Both the position numbers and the translations under genes were made by a program. A DNA stretch of 64,000 nt from Hevea brasiliensis (taxonomy: Eukaryota; Streptophyta; Magnoliopsida; Malpighiales; Euphorbiaceae): NCBI RefSeq assembly GCF_030052815.1, contig NC_079501.1, forward strand, positions 92,032,759 to 92,096,758. Reading direction: 5' to 3'. Positions 1-10,980 of the stretch are shown in pieces (positions within the stretch are counted from its first letter, which is position 1; each line of letters starts with the position of its first letter). Below the pieces are notes generated by a model that saw nothing but the letters and a program-made list of their open reading frames with translations, was not told the DNA's origin and made no database searches.

Positions 1-1817
1 AAATGAGCATCTTCTCCCCATACTTGTGAATTGTCATGAACAGCAAGAATTGGAAGACACACAGCCATCTTCTCTGGAATGATTATCTTCCCCAATCTGA
101 CTTCTTTTTGAACTTCCCTTGTGATATTGAAAACCGAAGGGTACAGACGCAAGGATTCATTAATAATCATGCTCATCTACAAGGAAGAAGAGATTAGATA
201 TTTTGCAGAGGCAAGTGATTATGTTCCTTTTTAGCACAAACTGATCAATTCGAATAAATGCTTTGTTCCTTACAATTTTCAATCTTCCAATACCATCAGG
301 ACTAGGATTTTGTTTGCCAAATAATTTGAGAACCTCCTCCCTTGCTTTGTCTTGCCAATCTGAGTGAATTGCTAAAAGAAGAACAGTCCAAGTGAGTGAG
401 CTTGCAGTTGTTTCATGTCCAGCAACATAAAAGGTCTTACACTCATCAATCAGGTCATCTACTGATATCTTCTTTTCCTCATCATTATCATGATGAGCAT
501 TTAAAAGTAATCCAAGAAAATCATTCCCATAACTATCATGTTCACCCATCAGCAGCCCCTCCTCTCTTCTGTTTATCAACTTTATGATGGAGTCTCGGAT
601 GCCTTGCTCAAGTTCCTCTGATTCAGTATCATCACGAGTTTTCAAGAATTTTCTGCTATGATAGAAATTTTCACTCACCTCAAGATGCTTAAAGTAATGC
701 ATTTATTAAACAAATAACTGACAAAAAATTTCGAAAAAATGGTAACCATAGAAGTTAGTTAAGACGGGTTGATCATTATTGGAATGAGCTTTTAGTGGTG
801 CCGCTGAAAAAGTACAGAATATGCCATTCTGATTTGATTGAATAGTTCACTAACTACAATCACACAAAGCTACAATATTAAGGAAGGAGAAAGGGATGAA
901 GTAATACCTAATCCCTGGAATTCCAACTTTAAAATTGTTTCTGGAAACAATGCTAGCCATCCTTGCCAGCAAATCAAATATGTTCTTCCCTTCCAGGTAA
1001 CTGCTTCCAAAAGCTGTCCTGGAAATAATTTCAGAAGTTAGAACTTTGAATTCTTGGAACACCTCAGTCTCCTTCACTTCATTCTGTCTCCATCTCTCAA
1101 GCATTGTCTCAACACTGGCAACCATCGCTGGAATCATACACTATAAGAAAACCATTTCTGCGTCAGTTCAAGGGACTTTCAGGAACAATTTGAAAAACAA
1201 ATTTAAGATGCTTACTTTCAAGCTCTCTCCATGGAAAGCATGATTAGCAATTTTTCGCATTTTCAACCATTTTGCACCTTGAGAAGCTAAAAGTCCATCT
1301 CCTAAGAATTTATCTGCATAATTTTGGATAAATTTTTTTTGGTATGCTCCCTCCTTATTGTTCAGCACCTCTTGGACCAACTCAGGGTTAGTGACAACCA
1401 ATTGAGCTTGAAAGCCATACCAATTCAGAAAGTTTGTCCCTGCACAATTTTGCAGAATTTAGATATTGAATTGCATAAGTAAGATGATTTCTTACCCAAT
1501 AGATCAACATTACCATATAACTTGATCCATGAATAGATGTGAGGCTGAATTCTAGGGAGCATTTGATGTGATAATTCCATGGGACCATTCATGATTCTAT
1601 TTCTCATATTAGTGATCTCTTTGGTGTTTCCATGGAGGAATCTGCAAGAAGGGCCTATTATTCCTTGTGATCTCATGGACGATTGTATGCGAATAGGAGT
1701 CCACCATACTTTGTTAAAGAACTTGATGAGATTTACAAGTAAACACAAACATAAACAAGAAACAAGGTAAACTAGGAGGTTTCCCATCACCACTATAGCT
1801 TTGCCTTTCTTAACCAA
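1..1817 (-). CDS. CYP749A-like: Cytochrome P450, CYP749A-like (CYP72 clan), copy 1; 3' end outside window
   Basis: A heme-thiolate monooxygenase, normally anchored in the ER membrane; its substrate cannot be told from sequence. Reading the minus strand, exons are 1514-1817, 1216-1439, 908-1140, 274-652 and the start of exon 5 at 176 down to the window edge, all with GT-AG introns and the same phases as the complete copy at 43386-45376. Exon 1 encodes a hydrophobic N-terminal anchor followed by a WWTPIRIQ hinge. Exon 4 carries the oxygen-binding I-helix motif AGHETT, and exon 5 has the K-helix ESLR (ExxR). The PERF and cysteine heme-ligand regions lie beyond position 1. The start could be the ATG at 1817 or the one ten codons in (1787), which fits other copies about as well. 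No stop or frameshift is seen in the visible part. The CYP749A assignment is from remembered family resemblance. Confidence 0.88.
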
Positions 1818-2455
1818 AGACTAACAATATAAAGGGCTCTGGAATCCATTTCTTGCTTTGGAAAAAATAAAGTTTAGATTCTTGACTTTGGCTGTATATG
1901 CAGAAAGGCACCCAAAAAAGACTCAAGTTTTAAATGTTCTGCTTGGCTGTCAGACAAAAATATATTATAGTAAGAAATGCACATGGGCTTATATCACACC
2001 CATATTCTATAAGTCCCTATAGATAAGAAAGAGAAAATGAAAGGGAGGGCAAAATAGAGTTTTGGCCAAAGCTGAAAAAAGAAAAAAAAATAGAAGATAT
2101 CAAAAGGGAGAGGGTGGCAGCAGGGAGAAAAAAAGAAAAAAGCATAAGAACCTTCTTCCTTGCTTTCCCTTCTTCATAACCAATCACCTGTTGAAACTTC
2201 ACCAGAAAACACTAAAATTGAAGGAAGAAAAACAGGGGCAGCCGCTGTCCCTTCTCATCCACAGTGTTCATGACACTAATTGCACCTCCCAACAACTCTC
2301 TAGTTTCCTCCAATCATCTCCGAGACTCCCCTAATGCTTCCATTTCAGTTGTGAGTTTATTGGTGTTTAATTGTTATTCTCAGTGGTATATATGATGCTA
2401 TGGGTTTATGTTCTTTAAATTTTATATGTTTGTTTGAGAATGACGAAATTATATT
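1818..2455. other. 5' flank of P450 copy 1, cut off by gypsy insertion
   Basis: This is the 638 bp between the P450 start codon and the gypsy element at 2456. It holds purine-rich stretches around 2060-2160 and no convincing TATA box oriented toward the P450. A plus-strand open frame at 2062-2334 is low complexity and was not taken as a gene. The stretch resumes at 15634 after the gypsy element. Confidence 0.5.
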
Positions 2456-5400
2456 TGTAACATCCTCACTTTAGCTAGTCCGTACAGTCTACTGTTTCGG
2501 TGATCAATGTCGGTCCGGGCAGCTAGAATGTTTGAAATTATAAATAGACTAGAGTGAGGGGTTATAAAAAAATTAAATAATGCACATACAAATCAAGGAA
2601 AAATTTTTAGAAATGAAATACACTAAGGTTAAACGAGCCGAAACACCAGGGATGAGTAACCCGAAGGGAAAGTGACGGTGAAGGCTGTTAGCAACCCTAG
2701 ACCCGGGGGAAAAATTATAAAATAATTTCTGGGACTCCAGAGAAGGGTTATTGAGATTCTTATCGCATTAGAATACCAAGGAAATGCTTAGAAAAATTTT
2801 TCTATCGGTACACACAATTTTGGCTCGCTAAGCTAAACGGAAGGCATTTTGGTCATTTCATCTTCAGAGATGATTTTTGGCCAACTTGTCCAGTTAAATA
2901 AATAATTTGTATAACATAAAATATGAATAAATGTTGTTAAAAATTTAATTAAAATTAAATAAACAAGAAAAGGAGAGAAAATAAAAGAAAATGAAATTAT
3001 GACATCATAATGATGTCATTAAAATTCTCCCAACCAATCCAATGTTGACACATGGCATAAGTTTATTTAAAAGAGATTAAATGGGCAGAAAATGAAGAAA
3101 AAAAAATCAGAACTCTCTCTACCTTCTTCCTTGCCGTCACCCCTCCCTCCATAGCCAACCATGAACAAGCTTTTTAAAGCTCGATTTCCCTAACTTTTAT
3201 CCAACTAAACCCTATATTCCCAACACAAAAAAGTGTTCTTACATCTTGGCAAGTCTTTTGGGAGCAAAAAGAAAAGAAAAAGAAGAACCCTAGCAAGTAG
3301 AAAATCTCACTTCATTAGAGGTTTGTGACCTAACCTTGGTTTTCACTTTAAATTTATGTTTAAGGATTATGAATGAGTGCAAATGACAAAGAAAATTTGT
3401 TAAATACCATTTGTATGCCATCCCATAATTTTGGCAGCCTTGGTTGGGGTATGATTGTGATGATTTTTATGGAGCTAAAATGTTAGTATGGTTGCCCTCA
3501 ATATGCATCTCTTGAGTGGAGTGATGAAATGCAAATGATAATGCATGGTTGATGACGTTTGAGTTAGGGTTTGGGGTGAAAATGAGACTTTGATCATGTG
3601 ATGATGGAAGTAGGTTTTAATGGTCAATTAGTTACCATTTGGCTTTGTTTGAATAAAAAATGAAGTGGGTTGTGTAGTGGGATTTGAGTTTGATGTGGCT
3701 GCCCTTGGTGACCTGCAGGACTGGGCATGAGTCCAGCAGGTTTGGGCAACAATAACTGGAGTTGTAGAGGTTCAATTGGTGTAAGGCCTATTGGACATGA
3801 AACTAGACACATAATGGCACAACTTTGGTGAAGAAACCATGCCCAGAAAATCAAACCAAGTTGACCAAAAGATTGTCCTAATCCGGGTGACTTGCATTCT
3901 GCCTGGGCAAAATGACCAAATGAACATTGTTTAGTCATTTGGCCATAACTCAGTGTAGAAAGGTCCAATTGACCTGAAATTTTACCAGTAACAAGCTGAG
4001 ATATAGATCAACAACTTTCTTGAAGAAACCTAACCCAAATTATGACCATAACATATTCAAAAAGTGACCTGAATTCACCACTCCTAATACTATAGATTTG
4101 GTCAGTCCAGAAATTCTGGAAAAATTATAATCCGGCCAGTTGTGGTTTTTAGGCCATAACTTGAGCTACAAAACTCCAAATGGAGTGATTCAAAAAAGGA
4201 AATGTAACTAGACAAAATAAGAAACAACTTTCATGTTGATCATTTTGCCAAATTTCCACTGCAAAAATGACTGATAGAACAGTAAACACAAAGCTTGAAA
4301 ACTGAAAATTCTGTCCAAATAACATTAAGCTTAGAAATGGTATTGGCAACCAATACCAACAATTTTAGAATGCAAAATGTGGTATGTTGGGAGTATTAAA
4401 ACCAATGTACCTATTGTCCATATAAAAGTCAACATTTTGGTTGACTAATGAATTGAATAGTAACATCAAAACTTAAATTTCTAGAATTATACAATTTAAA
4501 AGTGTAACATGCCCTAGTATACCCAGCAAGATTGGTTTGGATAGGTTGGCATGCCAATAGGGTTCTGTTAGCAGTACTGCATATGGCTTCATGCCATTCT
4601 GTGTTTCATAGCTTCCCATGCCATTCTGTGACATAATAGCCTTTGGCTATGTTATTTGAGTTGTTACACTCGGGTTTTATCCCTGATGATTATTACAGCT
4701 TATTAGCTGTTCTGTTGCACACCGGGAGACACAATGTGACCGATGGTGTGATGGTCCGAGGTACTTAGTACCCAGTGCTAGTTTACCCGTTTATCCAGTC
4801 CAGTCGACTAATATGGGTTACTCAGGCAATGATAATAAATTTTATCAAATTTTAATCGAATAATACTGTAATAAATATCAGAAATTAAGTCTACCCAAAA
4901 ATGTAATCATACATTCTGCATACTTATTTTATTTTATTTTATATTGTCACCATTAAGCAGAATTGCTTAGCGCATCGCTTTTGTCACACGCAGGTACTGG
5001 AGACCTAGCTGGGGAGCCCAGCAAATATCAGACCGGGTGAATTTTCAGATCTGCATCCGGAGTCTAGAGTCACCTCACATCTGCAGTGCACTTGGTAGGA
5101 CATTATGACTATGGGTGGCCTTTTATATTTTGCATTTTGTATTAGTTTTGGATTGTAACTATAAACTCTTGAAATTATTTAATAATGTAAATATATGAAA
5201 TTTCATGTTATTGAAATTTTCTGTATATAATGTGGAAAAATGAAATATTGAGAAATATTTATAAATGTGCTTCAAGTGATGAAGTAAACAGAAAAATTCT
5301 GAAAATAGTGTTGTGATTTTGAGATTGAGTTGAGATGTGTGTATAATGGAGTTATGGATTTGGAAATTATATTGGAAGTGTCTTTTAAACAGGTTCAGAA

Positions 5401-5594
5401 GAACTGTTTTTCCAATTTATAGCTGGCACTCTGCCAGATTTTCTATAAAATTTGCAAAAAAATTCAGATTTATCAAAAATTGTAAATAAATGAATTAAAA
5501 GGGATAAATTGTAATGGAAATATGAATTGGTGCTCCGGCACACTGAGTGGCATATCTTGCTCGGCTACACTGTAGACGGGTAAGGGGTGTCACA
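2456..5594 (+). repeat. 5' LTR of the Tekay-type gypsy element
   Basis: Begins TGTAACATCCTCAC and ends GGGTAAGGGGTGTCACA, and is repeated almost unchanged at 12491-15628. It contains a block near 4720-4830 (around GTGACCGATGGTGTG) and a block near 4965-5000 (CTTAGCGCATCGC, then the CAGGTACTGGAG region). Both recur in the solo LTRs elsewhere in the window, so they appear to be conserved LTR features. Short open frames inside it are spurious. Confidence 0.93.
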
Positions 5595-5599
5595 TTTAG

Positions 5600-5616
5600 T
5601 GGTATCAGAGCATCGG
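5600..5616 (+). promoter_or_regulatory. Primer-binding site of the gypsy element
   Basis: TGGTATCAGAGCATCGG lies 5 bp downstream of the 5' LTR. This matches the 3' end of initiator methionine tRNA, the usual minus-strand primer for plant LTR retrotransposons. Confidence 0.88.
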
Positions 5617-5722
5617 TTTGGGCGTTTCTGGGCCTAAATAGAGTGCATACCATTGCATTGCATTTGTAAGTGTTGAGGTGACACTGATGTAGATCTGTTT
5701 GTTTTCTTATTTTGAATAGGAT

Positions 5723-6898
5723 ATGGATCCTGCTTCGCAAAGAGCAGTTGATGAAGAGGTGGAGAGTCGTGCTCCACCAAGGGCTGAATTTGGGGGCAGG
5801 GAAGAATCTACTCCACTAGCAGCTGAGGCACCTGCCCAACCTCTGTTTGCGCTATTTCAGCAAATGAATGAATTCTACCGGCAAATGATGGGGGCAATTC
5901 CACCACCACAACCACAGCCACAACCTCCACCAGCACCACAGAAGTCCTATCTGGAGAAATTGTGAAAACATGGGGCTATAGACTTCTTTGGGAAGAGGGA
6001 GGATGATCCCATGACAGCAAAAAACTGGTTGGATAGAACAATTAGAGTGCTGAAATAGCTTAACTGCACCCCCGAGCAGAACCTGGAGGGTGCTGTGTCC
6101 TTACTTCAGGATGATACATATCAGTGGTGGGACACAGTAACCAGTGAGGTGTAATCAGAATAGATCACCTGGGAATTCTTTCTCACAGAGTTCAAGAAGA
6201 AATATGTTAGAAAAGTGTATTTAGAAGAGCGAAGAAGAGAATTTATCAGTCTGAGATAGAGACAATTATCAGTGGTAGAGTATGAGCATGAGTTTGCCAG
6301 ACTGAGCCGGTATGGGAGGGAGATAGTCCCTACAGAGGCAGAGAGGTGCAGAAGGTTTGAAGAAGGGCTTAATGACAATATCAAAGTCATGATCACGGCA
6401 TTGGAAATCACAGATTTTGCTAAATTAGTAGATGCTGCATCAAAAGTGGAAAGGGTCCGAATTAATGAGCAAATTAGAAGGGAAAAACAGCAGAAGAGGG
6501 GTTCAGGTCAGTCCAGTACATTTTCTGCTCCCAGTAAGAAGAGTAAGGGTCCTCCTGCTCAGAGTTCAGGACCACCACGGGGTCAGGGTCAGTCTCAAAG
6601 GCCCAGACCACAGTTCACACCTAGGAGAGGCCAATCCACACCATCAGTGGGCAGCTCTCCAGGAACGGTGTTTAGGGGACCAGCCCCAGCATCTTCTGCC
6701 TGTCCGTACTGTCAGAAGTGGCATAAGGGGGACTGTTGGCGAGTGACCGGTGCTTACTGTGTGGATCTACAGAACATCAGATCAAGAATTGTCCGAAGAG
6801 GACTACTACAGTTGCTCCAACACAAGCTGACAGACCTGCTCCTGCATCATAAAGGGGTAGGAAGCCCGATAAATCTGAGGCAGCTGGTCCATCACTAA
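5723..6898 (+). pseudogene. gag: Gag of the Tekay-type gypsy element, broken
   Basis: Gag would form the virus-like particle and bind element RNA. The frame starts at the ATG at 5723 (MDPASQRAVDEE) with a proline/glutamine-rich stretch. It continues through the retrotransposon gag domain around the 6000-6440 region (AKNWLDRTIRVL, DDTYQWWDTV, EYEHEFARLSRYG). A basic Ser/Pro/Gln-rich linker follows, then a CCHC zinc knuckle. In-frame stops occur near 5963, 6056, 6152 and 6256, several at codons one transition from expected Arg, Gln or Trp codons. At about 6749 the knuckle (CLLCGST...) has shifted frame because about 4 bp are missing relative to the family pattern. Confidence 0.85.
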
Positions 6899-6899
6899 G

Positions 6900-7186
6900 G
6901 CCTGCATCCGAGTCAGCTGAGAGGCCAAAGACTAGAGTACCTGCCAGGGCCTATGCCATCAGAGCTCAGGAGGAACAAGATGCCCCGGATGTCATCAGGG
7001 GTACATTTTCCCTCTACAACACTTCTGTGCATGCATTGGTGGATCCAGGATCCACTTATTCCTACATTTGCATCAAACTACCCATAGAGAGGGGAGTTCC
7101 AGTAGAGGAGAATGATCAAGACATTCTGGTCACAAAATCCACTGGGCCACAGTGTGGTAGTGAATAAGGTGTATAAAGGTTGCCCA
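6900..7186 (+). pseudogene. Gypsy aspartic protease, N-terminal half, split by insertion
   Basis: After the zinc knuckle, the downstream frame encodes RAYAIRAQEEQDAPDVI and then the protease active site ALVDPGSTYSYI (D-P-G-S-T variant of D-S/T-G). It continues to about 7186, where a foreign LTR-like insert begins after GCCCA. Coding sense resumes at 9308 after the repeated GCCCA. The retroviral-type protease would have cut the polyprotein. Confidence 0.8.
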
Positions 7187-9307
7187 TGTTAGTAGTATGC
7201 CCTAAAGCATATCATTTAATATGTATCTTGTACATATTTTTATTAATAAAAGGCATTTTCACTTTTCCGTTTACATAATATATTTATGTGTAATAGAAAA
7301 GGTCCATTGATATTTTGTTAGAAATATTATTCTTAAGTTGTTAAGAATATGAGTGACAGTATTTCTAACACAAAGTATCATAAATAGGTTCACAATCGAG
7401 GATACTTCATAATAAGGATATGACTTATCCAGAAAGATTGTATTCATATTTGTTACTAAGTTATTTATATGAGATATAAAGAAGATGGAATGGTGAGTCT
7501 CATGCCATATAACAAACATGATAGGCACTTATAAATGATAAGTAGGCCGAACCAGTGACACTTATGACAAGCACATGGAGTTTACTCTTGTCAATGTTTT
7601 GTCATAAATCATATTAGTGCATATAATCTTTAGACCTAAGATAGCACTGTTATCTTGTATATAGGTAGTTTGAGTTTAATACTACTTTCATACTTGTACT
7701 GTGTATGGGTATATGGGCATCTGTTGGCTCCTACTAGTTATATATGGAGGTAGGTGTTGATCAAGATGGAATCTGTTCCTCTAAGTAAATAGAGATAAAA
7801 TCCTATGTTCATTTAATTGTTCTTGATGTTTCAAGTTCTTGGCCAGGACAGATAGATTTATTCAGAAAAGAGTTTCTGATGAGAAAATCTTTTTAATCAA
7901 GAACTGGAATTAAAAGAAAACATAATATTCATAGCAAATGTAGTTTGACATAAACCATGACTCCAGCTTGAGTTGGGATTTTGTAACAGAGAGATTCTAG
8001 TGCATGGTAACATATGATTATAGGTTCATTTAAGGTAAACCTTATTAATAATTGGGTGGCCATGGCATGCTATGCTAGGTATTAACCATGGTCTATGAGG
8101 TTCATAAAATGATTTAGAGAAATCATTTATGGTAAGAAAGAGTTCAGATGATATTAAGAGTTGATATCATGTCTCATTGCCAATTAGTGATGAGCCTAGT
8201 AAGTCACACACATGCACAAGTTATCACCTATTTAAATATGATTTAATTAATTAATTAAAGAGTTTAATTGATTAATTAAATAGGTTTGGTTTACAATTAA
8301 ATTACAAAGTCCGTAGCATGACTTGAAACCAAATATAGATTATTAGATGTATAGTATAAGTTAAATTCATATTTAAATAAATTTATATTTAAAGTGTTTA
8401 AATATGAATTTAATTAATGAGAAATTAATTAATAGAGATTAATTAATTAATTTATATTTGATATAAATTAGAAGAAGAAAAAAATAATTATTTTGGGTTA
8501 AGAACTCAAAATTAAGACATAGGGGCATTTTGGTCATTTCACAGTGTGACACGTGGCACCATGAGATGGTGACACATGGGATTACACATAAGCTTGCCAA
8601 ATGTTTTTAATCATGTAAGATGATTAATATTAAGATTAAATATAGGTTTGACACGTGGCACAATGTGATTGGGTCACTTAAACCTAGAGCTAATCAAAGG
8701 GTGACATGTGGCAAGGGTTTAATGTGTTAACCTAGCTATATAAGTGTTGTTATGAAAAAGAAAAACAACCAGCAGCCACTCCTCTCCTTTGTCACGCCAT
8801 TTTGAGGCTCTTCATCTATTCTTCTTCATCTCTCATCAATTCAAAGAGATTAGCCATCAATCTCTTGAATTAAGAACACTAGAAATTATTTCTAGTGTCC
8901 TGTTTACATCTCTAATCTCTTAAAAGGCAGAACTTGAATTTCTAATTAATAGAAAAAGCTTTAGAAGCTGTTCAAGGGCTGCCATAGGTGTTCTTGGTGT
9001 GGACAAACTAGAGGGACAACATTTGGTGTCCTGAAGACAAATCTCAAAGGCATAGACACGCTGCAGTGCATCAAGAGGTTAGTGTAATCGTTCTTAATTT
9101 AATCTAGGGTTCTAAAATTAATCTGATTAATTTTAAAATCTTAAATGGCAAATACAGATCCAAAAACATATTAAAAGAGTTTTAATATGTTGTTTATCAT
9201 TGAAATCAAATAGATAAAAATAAATCTTGCATTATGCATGTGACCCTAGGTGAAAATTTTTGAATTCAATGGTATAAACTTGTATTTTTCACGTTTCCGT
9301 TCCTTTA
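7187..9307 (+). mobile_element. Insert resembling a solo LTR, in the gypsy protease
   Basis: A 2,121-bp insert is flanked by the perfect 5-bp duplication GCCCA (7182-7186 and 9308-9312). Removing it and one GCCCA restores an open protease-to-RT junction (GCPLRIQGYEFSIDLIELPF). It starts TGTTAGTAGTATGCCC and ends TTTCCGTTCCTTTA. I read the last bases as an LTR end TTCA with one C-to-T change. It holds no long coding frame and has a promoter-like block near 8548-8744. I think it is a solo LTR of a different, possibly copia-type family, but have not assigned one. Confidence 0.72.
8548..8744 (+). promoter_or_regulatory. Promoter-like block with G-box repeats and TATA box in the nested LTR
   Basis: GACACGTGGCAC occurs at 8548-8559 and again at 8650-8661, with a variant GACATGTGGCA at 8703-8713 and a TATATAAG box at 8737-8744. 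CACGTGGC is the plant G-box/ABRE core bound by bZIP and bHLH factors. The arrangement looks like the U3 promoter of the LTR, with transcription starting about 8770. Function is inferred. Confidence 0.55.
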
Positions 9308-10980
9308 GCCCATTGAGGATTCAGGGGTATGAATTCTCGATAGACCTAATTGAATTGCCCTTCCATGAGTTTGACGTGATTTTGGGAATGGACTGATTGT
9401 CACGTCATCAGGCAATAGTTGATTACAAATCAAAGAGGATTTCTTTGAAAACTTCTGAGGGTAATGAGATTACCGTTATGGGTGAAAGGACAGATTTCCT
9501 GTCCAATGTTATTTCAGCCACAGTTGCAAGAAGATTGATGAGAAAAGGCTGTGAAGCTTACCTAACACATGTGGTTGATACTAGGCAGACTAAGCCAAAC
9601 CTGTGTGATATACCCACAGTAAGAGACTTCCCAGATGTATTCCCTGAAGAGTTTCCTGGTTTACTACCAGAAAGGGAAGTCGAGTTTGCTATTGAGGTAA
9701 TGCCGGGTACAACACCAATTTCTATTACTCCTTATAGGATGGCACCCACTGAATTGAGAGAGTTGAAAATTTAGTTATAGGAGTTACTCGATAAGGGGTT
9801 CATACGCCCCAGTGTGTCACCATGGGGAGCTCCGGTGCTGTTTGTGAAGAAGAAGGATGGAACTTTGAGATTGTGTATTGATTACCGGCAGTTGAACAAG
9901 GTAACTGTGAAGAATAAATATCCATTGCCCAGAATTGACGATCTGTTTGATCAGTTGAAGGGAGCCGGTGTATTTTCAAAAATTGATCTCAGATCAGGGT
10001 ATCATCAGTTGAGGGTAAAGGATGCAGATGTGTCAAAGACTGCATTCAGAACCCGGTATGGGCATTATGAATTTTTAGTGATGCCGTTTGGGTTAACAAA
10101 TGCACTAGCAGCATTTATGGACCTTATGAATCGTATCTTCCATCCATACGTAGATCAGTTTGCAGTGGTCTTTATTGATGATATTCTGGTGTATTCCAAG
10201 ACCAGGGAAGAACATGATGAACATTTGAGGATTATTCTGCAAACCCTGCGAGAAAAGAAGCTGTATGCTAAGCTGTCCAAGTGTGATTTCTGGATGAGTG
10301 AAATCTCCTTTTTTGGACACATTGTATCAGCTGAGGGGATTAGAGTGGATCCCAAAAAGATAGAAGCAGTGATGGAATGGAAGCCTCTCAGAAATACAAC
10401 TGAGGTCAGAAGTTTCTTGGGGCTAGCTGGGTATTACATAAGATTTGTGAAGGGATCCTCTCTTATAGCTGCTCCAATGACTAAGTTGTTGCACAAGAAT
10501 GTGAAATTTGGCTGGAACGACAAGTGCTAAGCCAGTTTTGAGAGGCTAAAGGCTATGTTGACAGAAGCACTAGTGTTAACACAGCCAGTGTCAGGGAAAG
10601 ACTTTGTGGTCTACAGTGATGCCTCGCATAATGGGCTAGGGTGTGTGTTGATGCAAGAGGGGAAAGTGGTCGCCTATACTTCCAGGCAGTTAAGGCCACA
10701 TGAACAAAACTACCCTACTCATGACTTGGAGTTAGCAGCAATTATCTTCGCACTGAAGATATGGAGGCATTATTTGTATGGTGAAAAATGCTACATCTAT
10801 ACAGACCACAAGAGTCTAAAATATTTGCCAACCCAGAAGGAGCTCAATCTTAGACAGAGGCGATGGATTGAGTTACAAGTGCCTATACTAAATGCCCGTC
10901 TGTCCTTAGCTCAAGATGGAGCTATTTTGGCTGAGTTACAAGTGAGGCCATGCCTGCTACAGCAGATAGAAGATGGGCAG
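9308..10980 (+). pseudogene. pol: Gypsy protease C-terminus, reverse transcriptase and RNase H, broken
   Basis: The protease end (FDVILGMDW, with W now a TGA stop near 9396) leads into RT. RT motifs include [22 protein letters not shown] (9797 on), [25 protein letters not shown], the catalytic FIDDILVYS (near 10171-10197) and [12 protein letters not shown]. RNase H follows with [25 protein letters not shown] and [10 protein letters not shown]. Stops occur at 9772 and 9778, and at 10528 (W to TAA or similar). At about 10875 the family segment ending in VADALSR, which carries the last RNase H aspartate, is missing, and the frame joins directly to the linker before integrase. The element is enzymatically dead even apart from the stops. 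Confidence 0.88.

Noticed and set aside
2062..2334. Plus-strand open frame of 90 residues upstream of P450 copy 1
   Set aside because: Lysine/serine-rich low-complexity translation from a purine-rich stretch; no family pattern, no promoter or exon support.
3624..4349. Minus-strand open frames in the gypsy 5' LTR, repeated at 13658-14383
   Set aside because: They lie in non-coding LTR sequence; their repetition only reflects the two LTR copies.
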